Shown here: positions 51,881 to 64,000 of the stretch, piece by piece
How the letters are laid out: each line of letters begins with the position of its first letter
Numbering within the stretch: the first letter of the stretch is position 1
Assembly: GCA_030998225.1 (NCBI GenBank)
Contig: JAPYXD010000250.1
Location: 5,127,501-5,191,500, forward strand
DNA length: 64,000 nt
Source: Diplolepis rosae
Lineage: Eukaryota > Arthropoda > Insecta > Hymenoptera > Diplolepididae
Reading direction: 5' to 3'
The notes under the pieces: generated by a model
The model's database searches: none
Told to the model about the DNA's origin: nothing
Seen by the model: the letters and a program-made list of their open reading frames with translations, nothing else
Translations under genes and position numbers: made by a program

Positions 51881-54290
51881 ATTCTATACATCGTTATTGA
51901 ATGATGGATCTGCGATGGTAAAATATTATTATATACTATACAATTATTTCGTACTCTATTTGTTAGAAAATTGATTGCAAATACTATAAAACGCAAACCT
52001 GTTTCTTTATTATGGAAAGATGAGGGAGGAAGTGAGCGGGCTAAATTGGAAATTCCTTCTGTGTTGTCCTTGTTTATGAGCGAATAATCATCTCCTTTTG
52101 CAATTTTTAAAAAAAATTGACCTATCAGCGAAACAATGTCACCCACTAAATTTTTTGATTCAGGGTGAGATTATAGCCATTTTTCAACATTATTTTTTTA
52201 AAACTTTTATGTAGATTTAAGAACTGCATTATAAAAAAGACTGTGCACTGGACGAGTTCCTTCAACGCATTTTACTGGTTCAGGATTATCTAATTCGTTT
52301 TGTACTGCGTGAATGAGTTCACTGAATGAATTACGTTTTTCTGTTTCGTCTGTAAATAAAAACTTCAGTGACAGTAAATTTTATTATGTTATACTTTTAC
52401 TTTATTTTATATTTACTCTAGGGTACATAAAATCGAATTGGTTTTAATAAAATTTCTATCGACTTCCAATATTATTTGCAACGAAGAACAAAAGAACATT
52501 TACAGCTTTTCAAAAACTATTTTTTAAGTACAGAAGTGTTTATCTAAATATAAGACATTTAAAGAAATTTTTTTTTTCACGCCCACTTCAAAAATGCATT
52601 AGAAACAAGAAAAAAACATAGCAGAGTTCTAGCTCAAAGATGTATCAACATAAACTTTGAACTTCTCAAAAAATTATTGACTTGCATTATTGTAGAAATA
52701 GTCGAATATTTTACGTACTTTTCTTACATACAGATTGCATTAGATCAAGATTAGTTCTACATTCTACTTTTTCCGTTCTATCACGCCCCATATGAAACTT
52801 TTTATATCTTAATTTAATTTTTATTGCTGAATAATAAAATTTGCTATGACAATGACATTAAATCGAAGTTGATAAACTAATCTTTCTGATAAATGTACAA
52901 GTAGGTGGCTGTATTTTTTTTGTATATGCTGATTTCAAGGCATATTAAATTTATACTTGTGAATAATGTTAATGGTCCGCATTTTCATTGCACTTTTTAA
53001 TTTCTATTTCAAATTGTTTTTCACACTTTTTCATTAAATTAAGTTGCTAGGACATATTTCTTTCAAATTTCATGAAAGGATTCGAGGTAAAAATATTTGA
53101 TAGCAGAAAATAAGCTTGCATGCGATGCTTGTATGCTCATTTTGGTCGGGTTGACGACATCGATGTCAGAAAGATTTTCTTACTAGCCTACAATTCCTTG
53201 AACTATGACCTATAATTTTACAGTTTTATCACCCTAGACGAACTTCACTTGTCCCTGCTGTAGGGATTCGTGTTGAAACCAATCCAGTGACCGCCCTGAA
53301 GGTCGTTTGGATTTCATGAAATGCAAAAATATTAACACCAAAAAACACCCAAAAATTTAAAAGGCAAGGTGACTTACCAAAATGCAATTCGAAATTAAAC
53401 AGGTGAACCGAATCATCTACCACAATCTTTTATTATTCTGTTATTAACTATCGTTTTTTTTTACAATGAAACGGTTTCGAGAGTATCTGTTAGGAGATAT
53501 CTGAATTGTCCTCGAACTATCAAAAAGTGGGAATAAAATAAAATCTTCATTTTACGTGAACAGAAAAATCATTTTGAACAAGTATCAAAACCACTGAGTC
53601 ACTACAGCACGCCTGGTAGCACTGTAGCTAGTTAGCGTGAGGCACCTACGTTCTTATGACCTTCTACTTGAGTGGAGGCATCCTCGTAGCGCGACGCACG
53701 CTATCACTACGCGCTAAAATGAAGCTCAATGGGACTCCAAAATTTCAACTTATTCGGTACTTTATCATTCAAATGTCACATACTTTTTTGCAATTGGATT
53801 TTCCTTTTTCACAGTTAGCTTTACCTTTTTCTTTTTGTATATTCGAAATAATCCTCAGAAAATCCAGTTTCTTTAGCAATGATTTGGCAGAAAAGCATAA
53901 TATTGTAGTGTGTCTGGGATCACGATCGGTTTATTCAATATTTCATGAGGTTTTAAGGTCATCTCAGTGTGATTTTTCTTGGAACTAAGCAGTATAATCG
54001 TTTCACGAGACTTTCGCGTGCCCATGTGAATAAAGCATAAGCGTTCGGAGTCTGGTTTTCCAAGGAACGCTGTAAATGATTTGCGTCAAGTACGATAATT
54101 GTTACAGGCATTCAAAGCGAACGGTGCGCGCGTTATAGTCAAAATGTTCACCTTCGCGCTTGCGCAAATTATTTGTTTGATGTACCCAAACCTTAGCATT
54201 CTATCCAATAGTTAAATAAATTGATCCAGTTTTAAGCCGGTCTGACAACTTAACATTTTTGGGTGGGATCACTTGAGAAATTATGTCCCA
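51881..54290. other. 2.4 kb without recognised gene
   Basis: AT-rich; no domain found on either strand. Short ORFs such as 53656-53988 have no recognisable content. Confidence 0.4.
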
Positions 54291-54294
54291 TTTA

Positions 54295-54756
54295 CACTGC
54301 TGTGCTAAAGTCATCGGGCACTTGTTTTAAACCATTCACATAAGAACTTCTAATTTATAAAATACCTAACAATGAATTTTTATCGTAGAATATCATGGAG
54401 GTAACAAAATTCTACATTCATTCATCCCAAAACGAAGTGTATTAGTCAATTATTCACGTAGATATTGCGAAAAAAGTCAAGTTTCAAAAGTTCCCTTGAA
54501 TTTTAAACAACTTTTGAAACTATGAAAATTTTTAAACTTTTCTGAGCTTATCATAAAGGTAAATATTTTTGATAGATATTTTGTTAGAATTTTTCTTGAT
54601 ATTATTAAAGTTAACATTTAGAAAAACAAAGATGTGAAAATACAAAGGATTCTCATACATGAAAAATGGATCTTAAAAATTATAAAAATTGATACAGTCT
54701 CGTTTTTTTATGTGAATGGTCAGAAACAAGTGCCCGGTAACTTTTGCACAGCAGTG
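54295..54756. mobile_element. Tc1-like MITE, 462 bp
   Basis: CACTGCTGTGCTAAAGT at 54295 and its complement ending at 54756 (ACTTTTGCACAGCAGTG) are inverted repeats extending about 45 bp through GGGCACTTGTTT. Flanked by TA on both sides (54293-54294, 54757-54758). No coding capacity. Confidence 0.85.
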
Positions 54757-55049
54757 TATAATCCCTTAAGTCCAGAGCAGGTACATTATTGACGGTTACT
54801 TTACCCTTGCACACTTTCTAGAGCTAGCTTGTGTGGATGATAAAATCTTCCTGTCGCTTTACGAGGAAAATTTAAAAATTTGTTAAAATTAGAGTATGAA
54901 TTAAACGTAAAGATTAGTAAAATTTAAAGATAACATTTTTTATGCATATTTTTCGTGGAAAAATATTCTTCGCGTTAAAACTTCTCAAATAAAATTAATC
55001 AACGGTAAGTGGCTAGAGAATCCTAATTGATAAATATGTGAAAATGTAT

Positions 55050-55850
55050 TCTTAGACGGATAGGAGATTGATGCTCAGATCAGGGGCGTGTGACGTATTT
55101 TCAATAGAAACACTGTTTGATTCACCATGCACTTTTGTAGTAAACTGTACTGTTCCTCTACCTATAATTTCAAATGTGTAGGTATTAGCCAACTTTAATA
55201 CTCCGTGGTTAGAATCGGTATCTATAGAAAACTTCATTAGTTGTTGTATAGATAGGTCGTGGCTCTACTATCGAGATAGCCATTTCGACACTGTTCGGTA
55301 GTAGATTATGCAGACCGCTTTAAGCACACATTTTCCTCCCCGTACTTAGCCGAAGGCCTTCTATTTTTCTTTAAATAAGATTCAGACTTCTTACGTCCAG
55401 TCGTTTTTATCACGCAGCACCGCTTTTCCTTTCGAAAGTTTTATTCCACGCTAGCACTGTCATTCTCTTTGGGCTTTTGTCTACGGTTATTGCGAGTGCC
55501 ATGTTTGTTCATAATTGTTCAAACATTGCGTCTGAACTTTCGCCACGCGGACTGCTCTTCTGCCCGTCGCTTCCTTCAATGATTGTTGTACGTAGAGACT
55601 CAGGAGCCGGTAGGTTGTATCTTGACTCAATGGCGCACCTAAAGTTTTTAAAACTTCCGGGTAGGCTGTATAAGAACATCACTGTCAACAAATTAGGGTT
55701 GATTACAATTTCTCTATCCGCTAACTTCAGCGGAGTGTCGAAAAAAACAATTAAGATTTCCGCGCATATATCTTATTACTCCACCACCTTTTACATGGCG
55801 TATCTTTTCAGCAATGTGGCCTTCCTTACCAAACCTTTAGAATGATAGAT
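55050..55850 (-). mobile_element. Ty1/copia gag-protease fragment
   Basis: Minus strand: 55691-55509 reads LYSLPGSFKNFRCAIESRYN and LPAPESLRTTIIEG (copia gag). 55237-55052 reads FEIIGRGTVQFTTKVHG and ENTSHAPDLSINLLSV (region between protease and integrase in copia pol). The stretch between has stops and lacks the usual knuckle. Confidence 0.75.
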
Positions 55851-58018
55851 TTCCGCTAATCTTAGCGACATTTCCCTCGATGTACAGTGGTCAGAAATCG
55901 CAAAAAGGCGCGTATAAGGGAAAAAATTAAATTTTGATAAAAATTGTATCCTATAGTCTAATTATGTAGTCGGCACTTTAGACACGACAAAATGACAGTA
56001 TGCTCAGATCGGACACGCCAACCATGCGCACACAATTACATGGTACATCCGTGTGAGTAAAGTAGGAGCTGTAAGTATGGTTGCGCGCGCAACCGACTTC
56101 TCCTCTTCTGAATTCGAGAACTCGAAGATGCTCGAAAATCTTCGGGAAACTTCGGCTCTCTCCTTATTTCGTCTATATATAGTATATACGAACTAAAGTA
56201 AAAGCAAGCGTTCCTTAATTTTCTGAGTTTCTGCGATTTCTTCGATTCGATGTCATGTGCATCTCGTCGTCTGCTCGCGTGGCGACATCTGTTTACAAAA
56301 TTTGACAGCAACAAATTTTGTAAAAAGTATTAAATAACATTGAAGACGTGACATCATTTTTATGAATTCCAGGAAATGTTAAATAATTCTTTCCAGTGTG
56401 TGATCTGCAAGGACTATTTATTTAAAACTATTCGTTTGCAGAGTTTAAATGCAGAATTTGAGGTTAGGTTCATAACCTGTTGTATTTAAGTAGTTTTATT
56501 TATCAACTTTCGTTGATTTCACTCAATTGACTTTGAATATTGTAAATTTAAAATTTGAATTAATTGTATTTATTTTTAATTTTTAAAATAATCATTATTT
56601 TTACTTAATACATTCTGTCATAATAACGTTTCTTGTAATTCTATTTTCTGACAATATATAACTCTTTAATTCTTCCTTACCTATATCTTAGATAATAAAG
56701 TACACCTATAAAGAGAAAAATTGTTACTATCAATATTTTTGGCTGAAAAGAGACATTGGAATTTTGAGTATAGAATTTAGATCCAATACTCTAAAAATCT
56801 TGCAAATGAAAATTAAATTACAGATATAAAAATGTCACAAAAGTACAATATAAATCAGATAAATTAATGATACAATGATCTGAAAACGAAAGAGTTTTAA
56901 AATCGTTTTAATTCAAACATTTTTTAACGTTTGAAAGCTTCTTTAAAGCTATAAGTGCTTTTTAAAAGTGATTAATTAAAAGTTTACAAGAGAATCATAA
57001 GTGGACAAATTAAAATTAATGAGGTATTGAAAATTGCTACAATTAGTAATATTTCCAATTTTAAATTTAATAAGTTGGGAAGATTTAAATGAAAAGATCT
57101 GCAAATAATTATAATGGTTTCTCTTAACAAAAATTTTAATTGCAAACAATTCCAATTGTAAAAAGTCCTGGATTTTTAAGCGTTTTTAAACTAAATCTAT
57201 ATAATTTAAAGTAATTCTATTTGTATACTTATAGAAAAAATTGAAATAGTCTTCGGACTTTAGAAAACTAGAAAATTTATTCATGAAAACCATTTCAAAT
57301 TGCAATTAATGAAATATTTCAAATGAAACAATTATAAGCTGAAAGTACTAAAAAGTGCATAATTTTACAGTTAATATATTATATATATATCTCATATCAT
57401 ATCATATGGTATATATTTAATATATAATAATGTTTACATTGAAAATTTTAATCTTTTCAATATGATCACGTTTAATGTTTTGGTTCTAAAAATTGTGTAG
57501 TTCAGACTTCCTCCACAATATTCAAATATTGTTGATGTGTTAAAGTGACATGTTTGATAACATGTCTGCTATTATATTGACCCAAAATTCATAGAATTTT
57601 TGTTCATTTCTCGTTATTTTGGCATAGGGTCAGATTCTTTTTATTTTCTTCGATTAAAATTATCACTATTAGATATAAAAATACGCAAAAAAAGAAAGAA
57701 AGGCAAACGTCTCGGCCACATATGGGGGCCCTTTTCAGTGCCACAAATTTAAAGATTAATTCAAAATTTCTGTAAAAGATAAGAATATAGATAATTAAAA
57801 TAAGGATTATCATAGAAATCAAAAACTCATCTCATAGCTTCCAATTCAAAATGAAGTAGTCCAGTATGCAGCATCACGAATTGGAAAAATATTCAGAGTT
57901 CACTGTGAATAAAAAACCGGATAAAATGAAAAAACATTAAAAAATTTGCATACAAACCGACCGGCAATTTTAAAAAATTTTATTATTAGAAAAGTATGCC
58001 CAATTGGTATATAAATAC
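55851..58018. other. 2.2 kb without recognised gene
   Basis: 56030-56320 is GC-richer with a minus-strand ORF of unknown content (56036-56314). The rest is AT-rich and low-complexity, with TA repeats near 57375-57425 and the Penelope-like word at 57700-57745. Confidence 0.4.
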
Positions 58019-58020
58019 AG

Positions 58021-59300
58021 GGTGTCTAAAAAGTCCCGGGACGGTTGGATATTTCCTCACGTAAAATATTTTTCAAAAAAGTGAAGGTCATTCCTAAAGT
58101 GAATTTCAACGAGGAATTCAATGGTGACCTTCATTTTGACCTTGAAGTTGACCTTCATGGCTTTTTGAAGGTCAAATTTGTTTTTTTAAATGGAAACCCC
58201 CTTTTTTCACATCTGCAATCGATAGAGCGAAAAATACTACGTTCAAGTACGTACCCAAGTCATAGGTCAATTGTAACGTTCCAGGTCAGTTAAAGGTTAT
58301 TTGAAATTAACAAAGTTTTCCAAGAGGTCAGTGTAATTCCTGAAGTCAATTTCAACGAGAAATTCATTGGTTAGCTCTGTATTGATCTTGGTGATGATAT
58401 TCAAAGTTTTTTCAAGATTTTTTCCAAGCAGTTTACGTTTACGTTTAGCATTACCCAGGAACAACGACGAGGATGTAGTAAATTCTGTTCCCTTTGGGGT
58501 GCTTGATTAGCGTGAGTCCCCTTGCCTCTCACGCTTCAGTGAAGATATTCGAACTGAAAACCTTGAGCTTCTTGACAAAAAGCTATGCGATTGTAAAAAT
58601 GAGTTACAGCATTACGAATCATCTCCCTATCAATCTCTGAGAAGCTCTTCATATGCACGGGCATTGAGATTACCATCGATGAAGAAAGGGCCTATCAATG
58701 TATCATTCAAGATACCGGCCCAAACATTAATCTTTTGTGGATATTGTGTGTGACTCTCCAACATCCAATCAGGATTTGTGTCGGACCAATATCTACAATT
58801 TTGCCTGTTAACTTCACCTTTTAAAGTGAAAGTAGCTTTATCTGAAAATACTGTATTGTACAAGAAAAGAGGATCTCTATCAATTCTGTCCATCATAATT
58901 TCAAAAAATTCAACCCGACGATCAGGATCGTCTTCATTGAGCTCTTGTACCAGATGAACTTTATACGGATGGAAATTAATGCTTTTTAAAATATTTCGCA
59001 CTGTCTCAGGAGAAACGTCACGCTCATCACTAGCTCGACGTAAACTAAGGTGTGGGTTTTCAACAAATGCTTGGGCTATGTCCATCTGCATCTCCTCAGA
59101 TCCTGCAGATTTTAGCCGACCAGTTCTCTGAAGGTCCTTGATAGATCCATGATTAATAAAGCGCCTTACAGTTCTTTCAATTGTTGATTTTGAGACAGAA
59201 TTTAACCCATCTCCATTACGAAAAGTGCGGTTAAAAAGCAAACAAACTTGATCATAAGATCGAACTCGATCTCCCAAACTGTTACGAGCGACCAAAAATA
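58021..59300 (-). mobile_element. Tc1/mariner-superfamily element, truncated
   Basis: CAGGGTGTCTAAAAAGTCCC at about 58019 is the type of terminal sequence found in Tc1-like insect elements, followed by repeated TGACCTT/AAGGTCA words (58080-58330). No matching right terminus found near 59300. Carries the transposase fragment below. The CTTGATTA-TGAGTCCCCTTG segment at 58495-58530 recurs at 2571-2600. Confidence 0.7.
58560..59295 (-). pseudogene. Tc1/IS630-type transposase fragment
   Basis: 221 codons from 59295 to 58630. N-terminal helix-turn-helix (SKSTIERTVRRFINHGSIKD then GRLKSAGSEE; LSLRRASDERDVSPETVRNI), first catalytic region TVFSDKATFTLKGEVNRQN then RYWSDTNPDWMLE, and INVWAGILNDTLIGPFFIDG. 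A stop at 58630 is followed by the C-terminal end (EMIRNAVTHFY ... QFEYLH). The middle with the second and third catalytic residues is missing. Inactive. Confidence 0.82.
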
Positions 59301-60990
59301 AAAATAAAATAACTTCTTTTTCAATCAGGACAATTAACAGGGGTCATTAAACTATTTGCATCGAAATTAGCTACTACAGGTGAACGCGACGAATTTGTAT
59401 TCTTGGTGCTCGTAACCTGAGTATGTTATAGGCTCAGCACAAAATATAATGAAAAGGAGGTCAGTTCACAAGACCGGAGGGGAATAATATCAAAACTTTA
59501 AGAAATTCCTTTCTTCCTTTTATTATTATTATTATTATATATATGTGTGTGTGTGTATATCATGTCTCCAAACAAATAGGTAAATAAAATTTCGGATTAA
59601 TTCCAAACCGATATCAGGTAACTAAGTACGCACACACGACGTGTATTTAATTACCTGACACCTAATTATAAATCTATAAAATACGGGAAAATTAAGAAAT
59701 GTACCTCACATCACGATGCCCAAATTTAATTAGAAACAGAATGTAATGTAACAGGGAGAAGGATGAGGTGTGAGATGAATGAACAAAAACATACGCGCAC
59801 GTAACAACTGTCGCCGATTTCATAAAAAGCTTGCACTCATCCGCACACGTGTACTCGCGGACCATATACGTGCTTCCATATTTTATATAACAAACATTAA
59901 AATTTCTCAACTACTGGTATCGATGTCATGCCTACGGAACATTTCCTATCATACCTATCCATACCCAACAGAAGTACAATACACAGATAATGGAAATGGA
60001 TTATTTTGAAACTTGGATAGCCACGACTTGTCATAGCCAGTGAGTAAAATGTTAGGAGATCTAAACCACTATCTTCTTAATATGAGAATTACGTAAAAAG
60101 AAGAAGGAGGGTTCAGAATCAAAATTAACAAACCTAAAGGTTTAAATTAACATCGACCTCTTATTCAGCAATTCTACTGATCGAAAATAAAAGAAAACGA
60201 TTACGTAGCAGAAAGAGGAAAAATTTCTTAGTTTGTCAATAGACATGGAGGTGATTAAGGCTACCAAGTATTTAGACATCATTATTTCCATATTCCTGGT
60301 CAGCACGTTCCACATAAAATCTTAAGTCATCAAAATTCCCTTCTCCAAGTGACATCGATACAAGTGTATAGTAAAGAATCAATTTCATTCAGAAAACGCA
60401 GTCTTACAAGCTTCTTGACTCAATCAAGAAGTTTAAAGAAGTAAAGCCCGGTCTTTGCTTTTGCCCGTCCGCGGTTCGGAACAGGTGTCAGTAAATCGAA
60501 CGAAGTCTCGTGAGTACACAGTGGGCGGACGTGAATAATATTCAATCTTCTCTCCGACGGAAGCCTTTCGCGGGATTGACACGCAGGGAAAACATTATAT
60601 TTTTTGGAAAAAATATTTTTTCTCACCACTACGATTCGCGCCCTAGCGTTAGGGCACGCCGGTGGTCGGTTAGTAGAGTAAACTAATAGTGCGTTGGCAG
60701 CTTGGGGTCGAACACAAAAAAGAGAACTTCATTCCGTCGAATCTTAAAACGACGGGGAGATTTTCCGTTTTTTTTAAAAAAACCAGCACTAGGGTTGCGA
60801 AGAAAACAAGAGTGGAGAGAACAAACAATTTAAACGTACTGTTTGTTCGCTGTTCGAAAACCATCCACCTTATTCTTTTCCCAAAACTAGGGTGTAAAAA
60901 GGTGATAGAGATAACGTGCATGTGTGTGTGCGGCAAAAAAAAAAACTTGAGTGACTTTTCTTAGTCACCATCCTGAAAGGAATCTAAGGC
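59301..60990. other. Stretch without recognised gene; may include LTR U3/R
   Basis: A short TA/TG microsatellite lies at 59520-59560. No domain on either strand. If the LTR ending at 61334 is several hundred bp long, it starts in this stretch, but its left boundary is not identified. Confidence 0.35.
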
Positions 60991-61334
60991 CCAGACGTCA
61001 TCCTTCTCGACAGGTAGGATTAAGTATCAAATAAGGGTGAGTCTGTATCATTCATAATTTTTGTAATAATTAATTTCAAATCCAATAAAACTGTCATATA
61101 CAATTGGGAATCTTTTTAACAAACTTTCGTCTATAAATTTATTTCCTATCACCATAGCATTAAGAAAAATTGGTGGAGATAAGGCACCCTCAGCCGAGGG
61201 TAGAAAGATCGCGGAACCACATAAAAAAATAAAAAGACACATTCGTGCGTTGCGGTTTGTGTAGCCTCCACGTATGCAAATCAAATATAATTAATTTTAC
61301 TTTTAATTATTATTTTTTTGAGTCGTACGTAACA
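60990..61334 (+). repeat. Probable 3' part of a 5' LTR (second element)
   Basis: The end GTCGTACGTAACA at 61322-61334 resembles the young LTR end (GTGACGTAACA) and is followed 6 nt later by a primer site. GGGTGAGT (donor-like, GT at 61037) lies upstream. Left boundary unknown; no second LTR in the window. Confidence 0.5.
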
Positions 61335-61340
61335 AATTGT

Positions 61341-61358
61341 TGGTGGCAGCGGTGGGAT
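61341..61358 (+). promoter_or_regulatory. Primer binding site, tRNA-Leu
   Basis: TGGTGGCAGCGGTGGGAT is complementary over 18 nt to the 3' end of animal tRNA-Leu (…ATCCCACCGCTGCCA plus CCA). Supports an LTR element starting upstream and running rightwards. Confidence 0.75.
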
Positions 61359-62211
61359 ATCGGTCTTTCGCGCTATTCTCCACCGGCTACGTTTACTAGT
61401 AACCATCTGTTACTAGCAAACAATTTTCTATTTCCAAAATATTCTTTTTAGGTTTAATATATCCTCAAGCTTGGTTAATCTGAAAAATAAAAATAAAAAC
61501 AGTTAATCTTTTGTGCTTCATTCGGATTTTCATGAAATATTTTTGTTGAATCTCGTGATTTAGTGGTAATTGATTTACTTAATTTTATTTATTTATACTA
61601 CTCCAGAAAAGTTGTAAAAATTGAATCCACGCAAGCTTTAAATTATGCTAAAGGGATCAGTTTATAAGTTTCCTGTTTTTCAGGCTAGAAATCGTGCCGC
61701 TTAACTGAGACTTTCAACTTTTCAGAAGTAGATAAAAAAATAAAAAATTAAAAGTCACGATTGTTTCCCTTTTATCTGGATATTCATATAAATCAAATCC
61801 ACGTAAGCTATCAATTATGCTAAAGGGATTGATTTAACGTTTTGACTGGAAGGTTATTGATCTTGCTAACTAGTCAAGACCTTTGACTATCCAAAATAAG
61901 TTGAATCAATCGACTCGTAGAATTAATTTCAAAATTTCACGAATTGTTCTCAAAATTTTTATTCTTAATAAGAAATAATAAAATTAAAAACAGTTAAAGT
62001 AAACTTATTAGAAATTCTCAAGGGTTAAATTTTGCTGATAAAATAAAAAGGAACAAAAAGAAAAAAGGACAATAGAATTACTTTAGCAGTCAATAGGCTA
62101 GTTTAACCCAGGCAAGCTTAAGGATCTATTTTGCTCATATTAATTTTATGAGTACATTTCGGTGAGATATTTCGTAAACGAAATACGCTGAATAGACGTA
62201 TTAAAATAAAG
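61359..62211 (+). other. Leader-like noncoding stretch of second LTR element
   Basis: AT-rich, no ORF. Two similar segments (61620-61665 and 61795-61840) share CCACG-AAGCT then ATTATGCTAAAGGGAT, reminiscent of the repeated leader units of the first element. Confidence 0.5.
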
Positions 62212-62271
62212 GTGTTATTCATACATATAAATGTCTCACGGCCGGTCCCTATTGTCAAAAAGAAAGCAATT

Positions 62272-62673
62272 ATGCACCGATCGGGAAGGAGATTTCGTGA
62301 GCGTAAACATAGAGCTTTATTCCAAGAAACTGTGAGACAATTTCTCGAGAGCAAAATCATTACACATAATACAGCCGAGTTCATTACTCCCGAAGGAGAC
62401 GTGATCGACCTTCCTATTGAAATACAGTTTGTGAACCCTCCCCTAGAACAACAAGACCAAAAAATTAGGGAACTGACGAATTCAGACGATTTTTCGACGT
62501 TTTTTGATCGTGTTCTCGACAACACAGAAAAGGAAATTAGAGAATTGACACACAGACGACACAAAGTCTTAACAGGTATAGACCTTGTAGACATAGACAC
62601 CGACTCGGACGCGGAAACAATAGTTCCGAGCGACAAGAAATCTGAAACCGAGGTAGTCGTCCTCAGTGATTGA
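62272..62673 (+). CDS. Unknown acidic small protein with SUMO-interaction-like motifs
   Basis: 133 codons from the ATG at 62272 (frame open from 62212). Basic N-terminus (HRSGRRFRERKHRALFQE), then an acidic C-terminus with GIDLVDIDTDSDAE and the terminal TEVVVLSD, both hydrophobic cores next to acids as in SUMO-interaction motifs. No family recognised. Placed downstream of the tRNA-Leu primer site, where gag would be expected, but it has no capsid or knuckle. It could be an accessory ORF of the second LTR element or unrelated. Confidence 0.5.
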   Translation: MHRSGRRFRERKHRALFQETVRQFLESKIITHNTAEFITPEGDVIDLPIEIQFVNPPLEQQDQKIRELTNSDDFSTFFDRVLDNTEKEIRELTHRRHKVLTGIDLVDIDTDSDAETIVPSDKKSETEVVVLSD

Positions 62674-62892
62674 GCATAAAACTAGAGTTGCAAAAAAATT
62701 AATAATAATAAAGAAAAATTAAAAATATTTTTTTATTCCAATGTAAGTAGTGAATCGTACAACTAGTGTCTTTTGAGATGATAAAGTAATATCACACGTA
62801 ATTTTTGTAAATAAATTAATGTGTATATCAATATTGTAGTGATCAAATTTTATTTTTTTTAACCACCATATATTTATAAATAAAGCGCCGGA

Positions 62893-63156
62893 ATGCCAAA
62901 TTCTGATTTCATGCAAGACCAAAAAGAACCCGGCGTTGAAAAACGTGATTTTAAAAAACAACAGAATTCTCAAGACAATATCGCAACAGATCAACAATTG
63001 CTGACTCAATCACATACCTTACATCCGCTTGACCTGTTTCGACCTAACAAACCGCTCAAGCGTGTGTATCTTCAACCTCCTACAAGTCAAAAACACGTTC
63101 CCACTAATATGACTGCCCTAGACGAGTTTTTAGAAAAAAGGAAACGTCCGTGTTAG
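62893..63156 (+). CDS. Unknown small hydrophilic protein
   Basis: 87 codons, Gln/Lys/Pro-rich (KKQQNSQDNIATDQQLLTQS; LDLFRPNKPLKRVYLQPP), no recognised domain. Same strand as the preceding ORF, 220 nt downstream. The ATG is preceded by CCGGA with no clear acceptor. May be a chance ORF. Confidence 0.35.
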   Translation: MPNSDFMQDQKEPGVEKRDFKKQQNSQDNIATDQQLLTQSHTLHPLDLFRPNKPLKRVYLQPPTSQKHVPTNMTALDEFLEKRKRPC

Positions 63157-64000
63157 CAAATATAGAGACGAAAAATTTAAAGCATAATCCCAGCAAGAGA
63201 TAGGAATTTCCTATTAAAACATAACACATCGCAGGCACGTCAGTATTTGCAAATTTTCGTCGCATCATATCTCCCCCTCGATCCGTGCGCTATTGCTACC
63301 GTAAGCGGAAGCCCGTCTTAGTAATTGTCGTCAGACACCTGACACATATCATTCAGTGTCTTTAAAAGAGATCACAGCATTACTCACGTATGCGATCAAA
63401 ATAAAGTAGGCCAGACCTCATAATTCACGAATCCAGAAGATTGCTAAATAATCATGATTATGGGTCATTGGTAAAAAACCAACAAAAATATATATACATA
63501 TATTTTTTTGTAAAATACACATATATTTATTAATAAGTATATATATATATTTTTTTTTTTTTTGAGTATATGTTGCAAGATAGCAGGAAACATAGTTTCA
63601 GATAAGAAAAAAAAATTTTCCCAATTGTAAAACTCTAATTGCAGTGCAAATCAAGGGTGAAATTATACCATCTCTCTGTTGGATACATTGAAATAATAAT
63701 ATAATAAATTAACAAATTATGATAAATAAATTAAATTAAATAGCATTAAAACCTCATATAAGTATTTAACCATTAGTATCCAACAAGTAATGCATGAGAC
63801 GGAATGATTTAATCCCCGTTGCATTGTATTTAATCGGACATATGATCAACTTTGAGTAAAACATTATTTCTTGAAATTGCGAAATTCACATTTTTGCCCC
63901 ATGTGATGAATATAATGATTTGCATATATTATATGTAGTAGATTGTACTCCACCTCATTCTAGTGGTTTTATACAGCGTGTAGCTTATACATGATTGTAG
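63157..64000. other. Right edge, noncoding as far as seen
   Basis: AT-rich with TATATA and T runs (63490-63565). No gene seen. The second LTR element may continue beyond the window. Confidence 0.4.

Noticed and set aside
53656..53988. 110-codon ORF as a gene
   Set aside because: No domain, weak codon pattern and a start in repeat-like GC-richer sequence; chance ORF more likely.
56036..56314. Basic 92-codon minus ORF
   Set aside because: No recognisable motif; kept only as part of an unclassified GC-richer stretch.

Overview
The window looks like repeat-rich intergenic DNA from an arthropod, most likely an insect. It is AT-rich, its coding matches are almost all to transposable elements of animal type (Ty3 LTR, copia, R1-like LINE, Penelope, mariner/Tc1, hAT), and I find no convincing single-copy host gene. 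The species cannot be read from the sequence.

Region 1 (1-25336) is a nested structure. An inverted-repeat element has two arms of about 2.32 kb (1-2324 and 5401-6785 + 24399-25336) around a 3.1 kb core carrying a broken hAT-type transposase. A 17.6 kb endogenous retrovirus-like Ty3 element (6786-24394) is inserted in its right arm with a 4-bp ATAT duplication. The unoccupied site survives in the left arm (939-942). The two 762-bp LTRs differ by one base on my reading, so the insertion is young.

The retrovirus-like element is the main interest. Order: LTR, tRNA-Gly primer site, hairpin leader, gag, pol (PR-RT-RNase H, AT-hook/acidic linker, integrase), a CARD-like ORF, a glycoprotein resembling those of chuviruses, two dsRNA-binding-domain ORFs with zinc knuckles, a second envelope of the errantivirus/baculovirus F type, three small zinc-finger-like ORFs, a third dsRBD/zinc-knuckle ORF, polypurine tract, LTR. 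Most accessory ORFs sit 3-16 nt after a candidate splice acceptor, and a strong GTAAGT donor lies in U5. This suggests a complex insect retrovirus with spliced subgenomic mRNAs and accessory genes aimed at RNA interference (dsRBDs) and apoptosis (CARD). The functions are inferred. Several ORFs are broken by single-base frame changes.

Region 2 (25.3-35 kb) holds R1-like LINE gag fragments, a DDE-like orphan transposon gene cut by a hAT-type MITE with a perfect 8-bp duplication, an array of about 100-bp repeats running into a 1.5 kb palindrome, and an old LTR related to the young one.

Region 3 (35-51 kb) holds a near-complete Penelope-like element with GIY-YIG domain, more LINE pieces, an internally deleted mariner, a pogo-like MITE, a tandem hairpin repeat, a tRNA-like SINE piece, a second Penelope fragment interrupted by a solo LTR containing a (GT)n tract of about 98 units, and a 1.65 kb inverted-repeat element with a CXC-domain exon.

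Region 4 (51-64 kb) holds a LINE RT fragment, a Tc1-like MITE, a copia fragment, a Tc1/mariner-superfamily transposase fragment, and the left part of another LTR element with a perfect tRNA-Leu primer site (61341-61358) and two small unknown ORFs.
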